Assembly (NCBI GenBank): GCA_964475835.1
Contig: CAYYYL010000028.1
Span: 1-35,212, forward strand
Reading direction: 5' to 3'
DNA from: JABDCI01 sp964475835
GTDB lineage: Bacteria; Verrucomicrobiota; Verrucomicrobiia; JABWAM01
DNA: 35,212 nucleotides
Shown here: piece after piece, positions 27,401 through 33,946 of the stretch
Position numbering within the stretch: position 1 is the stretch's first letter
Layout: the number at the start of each line of letters is the position of its first letter
The notes under the pieces: model-generated
Database searches by the model: none
What the model saw: only the letters and a program-made list of their open reading frames with translations
What the model was told of the DNA's origin: nothing
Program-made: the position numbers and the translations under genes

Positions 27401-30400
27401 CGATGTTTCGACTGGTGACACCACCATTTCCCGTAAAAGTAACTATATTTGTAATATTACCATCCATCACAGGGGTGTACTGAATTGTAATATTCGTAGA
27501 ACCTCCGGCAGGAATCAGATAATTAGACGATCCGACAACGGTGAAAGGTCCCACTGGAACAAAGACATCTCCAATAATCGTAATAGGGCCATTATTAGCT
27601 AGCGTAAAGGTGTCTGTTTTTGAAAAACCAATGATCACATCCCCAAAATTGATCTCAGTCGTTGGAGTAATCGAAACAAGGGAAGGGAAGGCTGGAAAAG
27701 AGAGGATCGAGCTAGATTCGGCGCTTTTCATGGAGCCCAGGAAGGCCACAGCTTTCACTGTCGTGGTGTTATTTACGACAAAAGGGGCTGTATAGGTTGG
27801 GGAAGAAGTTGTGGGGCTCGATCCATCAACCGTGTATCGAATGGTGGCACCGGGGACGGTGGTTGTTAGGGTGACGGTGACGGGGCTTGTGAAATTTCCT
27901 CCGTTGGGCGAGATCGTTACTGGATCGATAAGCGCATATTTGGAATTGAGATAGTTTTCAACCGTATTGCGATCCGTATCATTCAAAGCAGTGTTGTAAA
28001 CGAGGATTTCTGCGATATCACCATTGAACCAGTTGTTGCCTTCTGCCTGGCCCACCCGAAAATCGGCATTGATGTTCGTCGGAAATGCGCCGGCCCATGA
28101 AGTCACACCATTAGACTGTCCGTTAAGAAAAGCTGAATAATTGACGTCCTGTCTGATTAGACCGAGTAATAAGGGTTTGCCATTCACGGCATTGATGGGA
28201 TTCGAATTGATCATGGCACCACCCGGCTGGATATGAAGGGCCATGGCCCCGCTCAATCTCCACCAGATCCATTTTGAGGTTGGACCTCCACCTTCATCTT
28301 TAGAAATAATGGCCTGTGGTTCGGTGGTGCTTCGAAATGCTGTTACTGCAAAGAACGTGAAGTTGGAAAAGGAAAGCGACGGCGAATTGCTTGCACTTAG
28401 AAAATCATTCGCGCCATCGAAACGCAGGACTGGTTTGCCATTGAAAATGGAATCCATCCATGCCGGTTGGGTTCCTCCAAAGGGCTGGAGGGCGTGGTTG
28501 GCGTTGCCCGATTGGTCCGCCCAGGCGCTCACCATATTGGAAGCGTCTTTTGTGACACCTGTACCGCCCTTCAACCAGAGCGCGAGCCCTGTGTGAGGAA
28601 TGCTGGCACTATCCGTATCGGCAAGGGTTCGGGTCAAACTGACTGTCACCTGATTGGTATTGCCGTTCACATCCACTGCCTTGACCTGAATGGCGTTGGC
28701 TCCCGTAGTGAGATTGGTCAGTGCCACATTAAAATTAAGGTTGGGAGTATTTGTAGACCAGCTTGTGTATAGAGCATTTGTGAGGAATAGTGAGACGGAG
28801 GCGATTTGATAGTTATCCGTCACACTGCCTGTAACTGTGAAATTAAGATTTGTGGTGGACTGCCCATTGGTGGGTGACAAGATGGTGATGGCAGGAGGAA
28901 TGTTATCGATGGCCCTTTCCGTAAACCGAACGGATGTGGTCGAAGTTCCAGTCAGGGTTATGGCATCAACAAGGTTTGTTCCCAGAACCTGCGGCAGCCA
29001 GAAAACAGCGGACACTTGGCCGTTGGTGCCGCTCTGCAATGCCAGAGAGGACACCTTTGTTCCGCCATTGGTTACGGCCAGTTGACCCGTACCTTGAATG
29101 ACGTTGAATGTCACCGTCGCATTGGTAAGGCTTACTCCGTTGGTGGTAACAGCTACAACCATGGGCAGGGGGAGAAACGTATTCGTAGTTCCTGACTGAT
29201 TGTTGCCGTTGATGATCGCAAGGCTTCGCAAGACGGGATTGAGGGTTGTGGTAGTTACTGGAGCGGTTTGTGCGGAATTGTTGCCAGCCGCGTCAAACGC
29301 GCTGACGGTATAGGTATAAGTAGTGCTTGCCGACAATCCGGTGTTAGAATACGAAGTGGTTGCAGAGGTGCCTACCTGTACGCCATCCCTGAAAATTTTG
29401 TAACCAGTCACACTAACGTTATCTGCTGAGGCGGTCCATGCCAGGTTGATTTGTGATGTAGACGCGGCAGTGGCGGTGAGACCAATGGGTGCTGTGGGAG
29501 CCTGGGTATCAGAAAAAAATTTGGTCTGCAAATAGGTTTCCACGCTTTGACGTTCAGATGTTGAAAGGGAGCGATCGTAAACCAATATCTCCGCGATCGA
29601 AATGTTGCCGAAATAACCTCCCCATCCGCCCACAAAAAATTGATAACCCGTGGAACCCACTGTAGTGATCCCTCCAGTCGTGCTGCTCTCCGAATCCAAA
29701 AGGCCATTCACGTAAAGCTTTGTTCCTTTGGTTACATTATCCGAGCGGGTGACGCTGGTAAGTGAGTATGTTGTCGTATTTGGAAATAGATTGGTGCTGC
29801 CGACACATGCCGAGGTGTTGAGCATCACGTTGGTGGCTGAGCTCGTGCCGTTTAAACTTCCGAAAAAGAAATAATTTCCGGGGGTAGCGGCAGACTGAGG
29901 ACGGGCCAGAACACAATGATGAGTCAGGCTATCGGCGTCCTTTTTCCAGATGACGATATAGGAGAAATCATTGCTCGCCCAAATCGGAGATGTCGCCTGA
30001 AGAAAGGAATTCGTACCGTTGAATTTGATGACGGGCTTCCCATTGAGAGCATTTCCGATCCAACGCGGCTGATTGGTGGTTGTCGCCTGGACCGCGTGGT
30101 TCGTGTAAATGGATTGGTCTGACCATTGACTGACCATGCCCTGGCTGTTGGTAACGACCCCCGTGTCCCCGCGCAGCCAGAATTTTAGACCATTGGTGAT
30201 CGTCATGCCCGATGGACTTGAATTGGTTGCCAAGCAAATGAGGGATACAGAATTACTGCTTACATTGCCGCTGGCGTCCGTTGCCTGTAATTGAATCGAA
30301 TTTGTTCCCGTGGTGAGATTGGTCAGTGCCACGCTGAAATTAAAGCTTGGAACGTTGGTTGCCCAGTTTGTGTAAGCAGTGCTATTCAGGGAGAGAGAAA

Positions 30401-32621
30401 TTGAGGCGACTTGATAGTTGTCCGTCACGCTGCCTGTGACTGTGAAGTTAAAGTTTGTCGTGGTTTGATTATTTGTTGGCGACAAAAGAGTTATTACAGG
30501 CGGAATATTTTCGATTGCCCTTTCTGTAAACCGAACCGATGTTGTGAGGCTTCCAGTTGATGCGATGACATCAATCAAATTGGTTCCAAAAACCTGGGGC
30601 AGCCAGAACGCAACGGATGCCTGGCCATTAGTTCCGCTTCGCAACGATAAGGACGATGCCTGCGTTCCGCCATTGGTCAATGCAAGCTTCCCACTTCCTT
30701 GAACTACATTCAATGTAATGGGGGCATTTGTAAGCGCAAAACCATTGGTGGAAACTTTGAAAACCAAGGGAACAGGGAGGAAGGTATTGGTGGTTCCAGA
30801 CTGATTGTTTCCATTGATGATGGCGAGTGTGGGAAGAATGCCATTGTAGAAATCCGTGGGGCTCGTGCCTCTCTGGTTTTCTAGGAGGTTGGATGCGCCA
30901 TCTCCGTCATAGTCACCTGAAGCCGTCTGGCTCAGGTTCCCGAAATATTGGGTCTCCCATGCATCGGGCAGGCCATCCCCATCCGTGTCCGGATTGGAAG
31001 CGCCCGAGCGAATTCCCCGGCTAATGCGCACTTCGTCAATGTCCCCGTCAAAGTTGCCCATGGAAAAGTTCCAATCCCAGGTGGGGGCGGTATTGATAGT
31101 GGTGGTTCCCTGCGCAAGAAGATTGGTGTCCACGTAGCACGCCGCATTGCTGCCGTCGTAGGTGAATCGAAAGGCGTGCCAGGCGTTCGTGGAAACGCGG
31201 GCCATCCAGTTGGATGCGGTTACCAAAGTGGAACTGCCAACTTTGACGACAGGACCCGCAGGATCCCCCGCCATCGGAGGCCACGTTTGATCTTCAAGCA
31301 TCACCTGGGCATCCCAGTTTTGGTACATTCGAATGACGGGCGCATTGGAAATACTGTAAGCCTTGTAAACACGTGGAAAGATCCGAGCTTCGATGGTGAA
31401 TTGGTTGTTGCTACTGGTGAGGAAAAGGTTGTCGGGGATGTTGGCAGTGACCTGTTGGTTCAATCCCGTGAGGCGAAGCACCTGTCCCGCCGGGGTTTGC
31501 ATCCAGCCAAGGTTGCCTGCAAAAAGCTGGACTCCCGGTGTGGCCGTGAGGTTGATGGCGTTTCCGCTGCTGTCGGTGTAGTCGCCATCAAAATGATAAA
31601 GCGCCACGGTGTTGGTGTCGGTGTCAAATTCGTCGGGACTCAGGACGGAGTTGATTCCCACGAGCATCATTCCCTGACCCGTCGGCGTGGAATCAAATCC
31701 ATCCAGGATGCCATCCCCATCGGTGTCGGGGTTGAGGGGATTGGTTCCCAGTTGATATTCCTGAAGATTCGATAACCCATCGTTGTCGGGATCGTAGTAG
31801 GTTGCCGGAAGCTGTTCGATGCCGTTGCTCGAAATGGCGATGCGATAGAGACGTGCTTCATCCAGTGCAAAGATAGTGTTGTTGGTCGATCCGAGGGTGA
31901 ATGAGGAAGCTGCTGTTGGATTCCAGTTGGTGATCGTGGCTTTGGCCGATACAAAGCCATCGAGGTAGACAATCGCACTAGAGTTGCTTCGCGCATAGAC
32001 GCCCGCAATGTGATGCCAAGCGCTGTCGTTGACCTTGTAAACGGAATTGGTACTCGTCGTTTCCACTTTTTGAACCCCGTTGAAAAGGAGGCGTGGAACA
32101 CCGTTGGTTTGAACGCCAAGGAGCCAGTTGTTCCCATTGATGTCCTTCCATGTCGCAATGTCCGCCCGATGCGTGGTCGGCGGCGCAAAATACCACGCGG
32201 AAAACGTGAATTCGTTGGTGAGCGTCAACTTCGGGTTGTTGGTCGAAAAGGAAGAAACGGAGTTGCTGGAAAAATAGAGTGCATTGCTGAAAAGACCGGG
32301 AATAAAAGGAGCTGGAACGAAGTTGTTGAGAGACCCCGTAACGCTGTTGCCGGATCGATCGGCAACATTAGCTTTAGTGGCATCGTCCATCTGCCACCAC
32401 CCCCCCTGGTCTAAAGGTGAATACCCATTCGTGGCGAATCCGTATTGGGCCGCCCATGCGTCTGGCAGGGAATCCTGATCGAAATCCGCCGCAAAAAGTG
32501 AAACCAAAATCATGGACAACCAAAATATTCCCCATAGGGCCGCCTTTCTGTAATGTAAGAATGATAAAAAGGAAGGCAAAAAATGACAGAGGGGATGTAA
32601 AATATAAACCCGGACGTCCAA
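18444..32621 (-). CDS. Giant exported RHS polymorphic toxin with LamG-rich N-terminus and WHH nuclease tip
   Basis: About 4,700 residues in one unbroken frame. In order: hydrophobic export signal (about 25-46); LamG 1 (about 70-270); Asp-rich calcium-binding repeats (D-P-D-N-D-G type); LamG 2 (about 330-530); a beta-domain plus LamG-like unit, tandemly duplicated (about 595-1030 and 1130-1560) with an FN3 domain between (about 1044-1128); a chitobiase C-terminal-like domain (about 1565-1635); a choice-of-anchor-like domain (about 1645-1740); a long unassigned region; a transglutaminase-like domain (about 2170-2280); an RHS entry domain of DUF6531 type (about 2950); YD repeats to about 4400; the RHS core signature Y-Y-Y-L-G-A-R-Y-Y-A-P-D-S-G; and a variable tip after D-P-D-G-R. 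No ATG fits the start: the outermost is TTG 32621, without an SD, and later TTG codons are possible. It probably delivers the nuclease tip to competitors. Confidence 0.9.
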   Translation of the reverse strand: MDVRVYILHPLCHFLPSFLSFLHYRKAALWGIFWLSMILVSLFAADFDQDSLPDAWAAQYGFATNGYSPLDQGGWWQMDDATKANVADRSGNSVTGSLNNFVPAPFIPGLFSNALYFSSNSVSSFSTNNPKLTLTNEFTFSAWYFAPPTTHRADIATWKDINGNNWLLGVQTNGVPRLLFNGVQKVETTSTNSVYKVNDSAWHHIAGVYARSNSSAIVYLDGFVSAKATITNWNPTAASSFTLGSTNNTIFALDEARLYRIAISSNGIEQLPATYYDPDNDGLSNLQEYQLGTNPLNPDTDGDGILDGFDSTPTGQGMMLVGINSVLSPDEFDTDTNTVALYHFDGDYTDSSGNAINLTATPGVQLFAGNLGWMQTPAGQVLRLTGLNQQVTANIPDNLFLTSSNNQFTIEARIFPRVYKAYSISNAPVIRMYQNWDAQVMLEDQTWPPMAGDPAGPVVKVGSSTLVTASNWMARVSTNAWHAFRFTYDGSNAACYVDTNLLAQGTTTINTAPTWDWNFSMGNFDGDIDEVRISRGIRSGASNPDTDGDGLPDAWETQYFGNLSQTASGDYDGDGASNLLENQRGTSPTDFYNGILPTLAIINGNNQSGTTNTFLPVPLVFKVSTNGFALTNAPITLNVVQGSGKLALTNGGTQASSLSLRSGTNGQASVAFWLPQVFGTNLIDVIASTGSLTTSVRFTERAIENIPPVITLLSPTNNQTTTNFNFTVTGSVTDNYQVASISLSLNSTAYTNWATNVPSFNFSVALTNLTTGTNSIQLQATDASGNVSSNSVSLICLATNSSPSGMTITNGLKFWLRGDTGVVTNSQGMVSQWSDQSIYTNHAVQATTTNQPRWIGNALNGKPVIKFNGTNSFLQATSPIWASNDFSYIVIWKKDADSLTHHCVLARPQSAATPGNYFFFGSLNGTSSATNVMLNTSACVGSTNLFPNTTTYSLTSVTRSDNVTKGTKLYVNGLLDSESSTTGGITTVGSTGYQFFVGGWGGYFGNISIAEILVYDRSLSTSERQSVETYLQTKFFSDTQAPTAPIGLTATAASTSQINLAWTASADNVSVTGYKIFRDGVQVGTSATTSYSNTGLSASTTYTYTVSAFDAAGNNSAQTAPVTTTTLNPVLRSLAIINGNNQSGTTNTFLPLPMVVAVTTNGVSLTNATVTFNVIQGTGQLAVTNGGTKVSSLALQSGTNGQVSAVFWLPQVLGTNLVDAITLTGTSTTSVRFTERAIDNIPPAITILSPTNGQSTTNLNFTVTGSVTDNYQIASVSLFLTNALYTSWSTNTPNLNFNVALTNLTTGANAIQVKAVDVNGNTNQVTVSLTRTLADTDSASIPHTGLALWLKGGTGVTKDASNMVSAWADQSGNANHALQPFGGTQPAWMDSIFNGKPVLRFDGANDFLSASNSPSLSFSNFTFFAVTAFRSTTEPQAIISKDEGGGPTSKWIWWRLSGAMALHIQPGGAMINSNPINAVNGKPLLLGLIRQDVNYSAFLNGQSNGVTSWAGAFPTNINADFRVGQAEGNNWFNGDIAEILVYNTALNDTDRNTVENYLNSKYALIDPVTISPNGGNFTSPVTVTLTTTVPGATIRYTVDGSSPTTSSPTYTAPFVVNNTTTVKAVAFLGSMKSAESSSILSFPAFPSLVSITPTTEINFGDVIIGFSKTDTFTLANNGPITIIGDVFVPVGPFTVVGSSNYLIPAGGSTNITIQYTPVMDGNITNIVTFTGNGGVTSRNIVGNAPFDANNDGLPDGWENQFFGTNFLSGGIYGANGDPDNDGIKNYQEYNANSNPLVRQNRYTRGNKSYPNLLSSIIALDFEQGLLLDNLGSNSSKFPPGSPTPWFMQLSDEEITKLKYHIYSASSGIGASYSIPFQNPLVAFGESTGKAPLYVNQNYRFGIAAGGQMGVTNNNISIDVYSKTTHIIDSYGMQVPIATVVIGLPIQGTPQWNSFMQNGYVADIHLTPDGAYTNASNILGIVYNNPYNEPIDFDTQIQFITGNQPSDQWYQSTNWAMILNHKSGNSTYEFKINYQGTTLAEDGTLLPMAKNQLIPPSIGDYNVSYTLDFTDRSPWVSTYISQPHFDGVPIPSEYADKSIDELLKVSTPITYQFPFPNSDYSELDTSPELSQHPILDKFVSDNGNNPLILANYVLNNIQLTDAVGLNDSGQPLTEKSINQGGVNRGALATFQEKEGNPTEQCALLIYFLRKCNVPCGYVFPPHNSLQMLDTRMSKLLHMQLRGAINPLDSSGKNSSVSKLIYVNYPWVAAYINNQWVHIFPWLKDTSITEGYNVSDYLPQGYQTGLQWVQHYINRDPSILSLSSELDNPGTLYPLWLNQQLSAHGLSQSDVGVTIFDRQHNYNSWSELPQPWNVLGSFSTRNLVSSLNTVSNIFDTIQCIVYSDRNKTQQYVSGEPILDTGVIRSLDLHNRRLMVREVQTGSNTHDMTMSLEPFRPGTTAIETFPVNGNMIGKQAITTGLSSLDDILQFRIIYNRHLSLPTTLFTTNSPSNPLGPITSPNYNNPDWWSSFLGVVETTQIVNERPFRKGDAITLCLNYGRVTQDMLNAQAQKFWAAQQSDLINGTTMDSDTAIGAPLYLMGMSYFKKCTDFDAFAGPLLKENMISRFDHGFSKLSPQRNPDGTLPNSSQFGPGAINLLYPNVDMIFHWMTSVLNNNLHPDSGIPSATASSDWWHLSFAEGSALEHTVINQFFNETDSASTISLLHNAQKQGKGIITLTPSNYSAYQNINYTDTRGITKTLQAWDPLMWSSITNALFKSSNIVENLVYITPGPIVCANKSYEGMGAFILSPGGGAAALISANQLNVPLNGGFGQSIFDPYGGANGLSYTPSVADNSWLDFDGLGQPFLNISVPTLSTPSIFDGNVPIFQWNMTINNISQSTTILDSSTLASLTQAALFQGLALPTTPGTIASAELGVGKAGWFGFPESFGQAFNKVAEPVIPITGAFYIDSSDLVIPGPMPIKINRNYSSLNQSQNEFGYGWKLDYFPYMVVATNNLIYAAEMDGSVVAYHQKTGSTTIWTPQVADNPQLVNQSENAAGSIFNLFNNTITMTGSGTNATYTLKGADGSIRTFQMASYPTPGANGLTRQRPYLQKWQDPQGNYLTFTFGSDNTQPDWGFMNRISSSNGNFVQFNYDIYGHIISINAGDGRRLSYAYDSYGDLQTVTLPDASTISYTYNHKPNTGAVTNGFYSEHLIIQETKPEGRILANTYDNLRRVTQQKATVGANNALITNATFTYSTNAPNADGTWTGNTKITDVNNQITEYDYVNSNITLIKDQLGQTIQQVWYATNDASGGYQRSLKQRVDKRGLTEVFKYDSNGNLIETDTTGNITGSGTNTAIRTTTYNVINLPTQVNEANGNFEKFIYGSPISPYLVTAIQHFAAGGQLISETDNTYGIAGTMSTVPFASGVLQQTVQGLPGTPDQVIVNFTYNNNGFPTSETHLTGTTDPAVVYTMSYNLRGQLIKRMDAAGQWTGFAYDDLGNPIWEERHDATGALVDWNYKYYNSNGEIEWTQGARYNPCDYTMTRYDGGGRLMENLQWRSQAASDGSGVQSPVGDSAIATKKYLHDGYGNLTQITDARGNTTQMGYDFLGQMKTRKQVDVNNLTLSTESFTYELGGKVATQVNPLGGQTSYFYTQNGQLQEQDNPDGSVQKWSYRIDGRISSEIYPNGSHRDYSYNDWLRQVTRTLKDSTGTVLSTDSQTTDSRGNVIQKVDAEGFVSTMTYDGLNRLKSFTGPPAANNSAQQQVTHAYDAAGLTEITTDALGESTVTTRDAVGRTTQVLINSPSGQTVRRRAYSYSPDHHSVTTMDGTNTATTTTFTDLQGKTVLVKKADNTLVRSTYDTCENLTSIVDELGRTNSFVLDGLNRVTQQTLPDGGKINFFYDGAGNMLSRQMPGGLSWSGTYDNASRQLTEKLTQGASTTRSSGYTYYTVNGAGGIVGKLKTITDPRNIVSTITYDSFGRQQQVAAVDPSAAQLGVTLAYSYDRRNLTKQIDQTYQNASVGPPTSVRRTFDGYGAVATEQVLLNGVLKDTWQQSHDGAGRRSLLTELNSPTLPFSYIYQADGALVETDFHGAAYQYNYGIDGLLISRTTPSHIQTIVSRDPMGRITEETQKVNASVVLDETNIVWRGDSTQSSYTANRTGTGVWNETRAYGYDSRGHLTSETFAPASGTTASTAYHFDNDTTGGLGLRTSMNLTGALTGTDAQTYNNLAQMTNYVATGTLVNPRGSPVNQTFDAMGQVVTRTVSGSTDTITWDALGRMVSIARRDASNNGLNWSAVYDGLGRRLQTTQQSVANGTATGSVLTIQSSYDPDVEFMELIVTVGTQRSGIVHGPDLNGKYGGLQGTGGIEAVFDGTTGTTTEIISDLYGHTIATVNSSNVATWNPVKCDGYGPLPGNVAVALDASHSVSSALAWRGHFIDGTGYYYLGARYYAPDSGTFLSCDPMGHSASMDLYSAFNGDGVNRFDPDGRFGKNYIDTKIGQAEGVGEFLWDTVKGLPSLAYQASPIGMASRLGSDTERLYEVLQDPAGAYEQSQRQTAALWNNVGNSFQSLANEWSSGAREQGRIQGYAGAFVGSFFVGAGEERSAIALEQVVGKAAEASGNFYSVAFEITLSPTSYPGVTRYMHFKEANIALDAAMESNPALAELGISVPKSPAGSILGKSPENWVWHHDTEAGVMQLVPKSQHPNIPGGIFWETMHPGGDGGYSLWGK
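18447..19169 (-). other. Variable C-terminal toxin tip of the RHS protein (WHH-type HNH/Endo VII nuclease)
   Basis: This region encodes about 240 residues after the RHS-core end D-P-D-G-R. The first about 100 residues are rich in Ala, Gly and Ser with two mildly hydrophobic stretches, which fits a translocation or pre-toxin part. The last 50 carry W-V-W-H-H-D-T-E-A-G-V-M-Q-L-V-P, then an H and H-P-G-G, and end L-W-G-K. This matches the WHH family of HNH/Endonuclease VII toxins known from polymorphic toxin systems, which are predicted to cut DNA. The histidines expected for metal binding and catalysis are present. Confidence 0.85.
25770..26120 (-). other. Degenerate transglutaminase-like domain inside the RHS protein
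   Basis: The Cys helix is clear: E-G-N-P-T-E-Q-C-A-L-L-I-Y-F-L-R, then V-P-C-G-Y-V. The following strand, which normally carries the catalytic His as H-x-W-V, reads N-Y-P-W-V-A-A-Y-I. The usual D-P of the last motif reads F-P-W-L-K-D. The catalytic triad therefore seems incomplete even though the fold pattern remains. Active transglutaminase-like domains in related RHS proteins may act as proteases or cross-linkers; this one may have a structural role. Confidence 0.65.
27930..29235 (-). repeat. Internal tandem duplication in the RHS gene, second unit
   Basis: The unit encodes a beta-domain that starts L-A-I-I-N-G-N-N-Q-S-G-T-T-N-T-F-L-P, contains R-F-T-E-R-A-I-D-N-I-P-P and G-S-V-T-D-N-Y-Q, and continues into a LamG-like domain that starts G-L-A-L-W-L-K. 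It repeats the unit at about 29510-30840 with a period near 1,605 bp (535 residues). The DNA is still visibly similar, for example near 28830 and 30435. Confidence 0.8.
29510..30840 (-). repeat. Internal tandem duplication in the RHS gene, first unit
   Basis: This is the N-terminal copy of the beta-domain plus LamG-like unit: same opening L-A-I-I-N-G-N-N-Q-S-G-T-T-N-T-F-L-P, then R-F-T-E-R-A-I-E-N-I-P-P, and a LamG-like part from G-L-K-F-W-L-R. The FN3 domain (about 29240-29490) separates it from the second unit and has no duplicate. Confidence 0.8.
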
Positions 32622-32627
32622 AAAAAG

Positions 32628-33551
32628 TCAATGGTGATTTGACAAGTGTTTTACGATGGCATTAGCCCGGGTGATTTGGGCATGAAGATTGAGGTTCAGG
32701 CTTTTGCGAGGAGAAAACATTTTCAAGTGTTTACATTCGCTCAAAAACGTAGAGTCAAGCGTCGGAAGTGTTTTGAAGGGAGGGTGGGAGATGCTGTTGG
32801 CCACATAAAGGCAAGCCGTGAGCAGGTCTGGTTCTCCTGAATTGGAACGATGGGGTGAAGCCTCGGGTTTATGATGAAATCGAATCGCGTGCGTGATTTC
32901 TGATTCAAGTCCCCAGTGCGCTCCCAGCATCCAGCCTGCTTCGGCATGATTGATGTCAAGAAGCTGACATTCCGCATCGTAAACACTGCTAGCCTCATTG
33001 GAAGACACCATGTAGACCTTCCCATATTCGACCGGGAAGTAATGACACAGAAGAAGTTTGCCGACATCATGAAGTAGGCCGGCGAGATATTCCTTGCCTG
33101 AAGTTTCTCGATAGCAGTCCACGAGTGCCTGGGTGAGTCTTGCTGTGAGGAGTTGATGCAGCCAAAACTCGTTCCAGTCCATGGACAGACAGACAAGGAT
33201 TTCTTCCTTTCGAAAGTCGCGGCAAAGATCCATGGCAGCAATCACAGTGGAAAACCTTCGAACTTCATCAAGACCGATCCGAACGAGAGCATCTGTCACG
33301 GTGGAGATTTTTTCGGTTGAAAGGAAGTATGCTGAATTGGCGAGTTTTAAATACTGGGCTGCCAGCCCAGGGTCCCATTCAACCACATGGACAATCTGTT
33401 CAAGCGATACGTCTGGAAGGCAGCAAAGTTGTGTCAGTTTTTTCGAAGATCCCGCGTAGGCTGGAATGGAGGGATCTCTCAGGATAATTTCCATGCACCG
33501 GCAAAGAAGCCGGGTCCGGACAGGTGTGTGTCCTTCAGCAAGCGGGTTCAT
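32628..33551 (-). CDS. HDOD-domain signalling protein
   Basis: The 307-residue cytoplasmic protein matches HDOD: D-P-G-L-A-A-Q-Y-L-K-L-A-N-S-A-Y-F (residues 60-76), then I-S-T-V-T-D-A-L-V-R-I-G-L (82-94), and L-A-G-L-L-H-D-V-G-K-L-L-L with the His-Asp pair at 161-162. HDOD domains are related to HD phosphohydrolases but usually lack most metal ligands, and serve in signalling and stress or motility control. Here the H-D pair and later His residues (H-A-E-A-G and R-F-H-H-K) are kept, so catalysis is not excluded. It stops 6 bp before the outermost possible RHS start on the same strand, so the two genes may share a transcript. ATG 33551 is the first start. Confidence 0.88.
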   Translation of the reverse strand: MNPLAEGHTPVRTRLLCRCMEIILRDPSIPAYAGSSKKLTQLCCLPDVSLEQIVHVVEWDPGLAAQYLKLANSAYFLSTEKISTVTDALVRIGLDEVRRFSTVIAAMDLCRDFRKEEILVCLSMDWNEFWLHQLLTARLTQALVDCYRETSGKEYLAGLLHDVGKLLLCHYFPVEYGKVYMVSSNEASSVYDAECQLLDINHAEAGWMLGAHWGLESEITHAIRFHHKPEASPHRSNSGEPDLLTACLYVANSISHPPFKTLPTLDSTFLSECKHLKMFSPRKSLNLNLHAQITRANAIVKHLSNHH

Positions 33552-33602
33552 ATGCTTAAGCCGCCAAAATGGTCCACCAGGTCTTACCCGGTTCCATAAA
33601 GT

Positions 33603-33622
33603 ATCCCTAGTATGCTAGGTAT
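33603..33622. promoter_or_regulatory. Candidate operator upstream of the XRE gene
   Basis: ATCCCTAG-TATG-CTAGGTAT is an inverted repeat with 8-base arms, 7 of 8 matching, in the 103-bp divergent space between the HDOD and XRE genes. Its size fits a dimeric XRE repressor site. It lies 33 bp before the XRE start, where autoregulation is common. Confidence 0.5.
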
Positions 33623-33654
33623 GTCAAAGGCGGGTTCTGCCGTAGTTTTCAGGG

Positions 33655-33915
33655 GTGCGACGCAAAAAACCCATGATTCCCCAGGGAGTTCCCGATCCCG
33701 CTCCGGATTGGGTCAAGGCAAGAATCGCCCAAAACCTGAGACGCTGTCGAAGGGAGGCGAAACTTTCACAACAGGAACTGGCGGAACAGGCCGCTTTGGA
33801 CATCCACACGATTCAAAATATCGAATATAAGAACTATCACGTTCTTGCGGTCACCCTGGCGCGAATTCGAAAGGCACTCGGCGTCAGTTGGAATCGATTG
33901 CTCGATGGCGTTTGA
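33655..33915 (+). CDS. XRE-family helix-turn-helix transcriptional regulator
   Basis: A small DNA-binding protein of 86 residues from GTG 33655, or 80 from ATG 33673. The HTH is clear: I-A-Q-N-L-R-R-C-R-R-E-A-K-L-S-Q-Q-E-L-A-E-Q-A (about 24-46), then I-H-T-I-Q-N-I-E (recognition helix), and the closing helix L-A-R-I-R-K-A-L-G-V-S-W-N-R-L-L. Neither start has a well-spaced SD. It lies divergent from HDOD and convergent with the toxin-antitoxin genes, with 31 bp between its stop and the toxin stop. It may regulate itself, HDOD and the downstream RHS gene through the inverted repeat at 33603-33622; that link is inferred. Confidence 0.85.
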   Translation: MRRKKPMIPQGVPDPAPDWVKARIAQNLRRCRREAKLSQQELAEQAALDIHTIQNIEYKNYHVLAVTLARIRKALGVSWNRLLDGV

Positions 33916-33946
33916 TTTTGAGTGAGTCGCTGTGGATGCCATGGCC

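Noticed and set aside
30948..31775. 275-residue + strand frame, with other long + frames at 19704-20444, 21876-22613 and 22683-23486
   Set aside because: They lie antisense to the RHS gene, whose continuous frame and domains are clear. Their composition follows complementary codon patterns and shows no motif.
33612..33830. 72-residue + frame overlapping the XRE gene
   Set aside because: It is a shifted frame of the XRE gene, which has the clear HTH.
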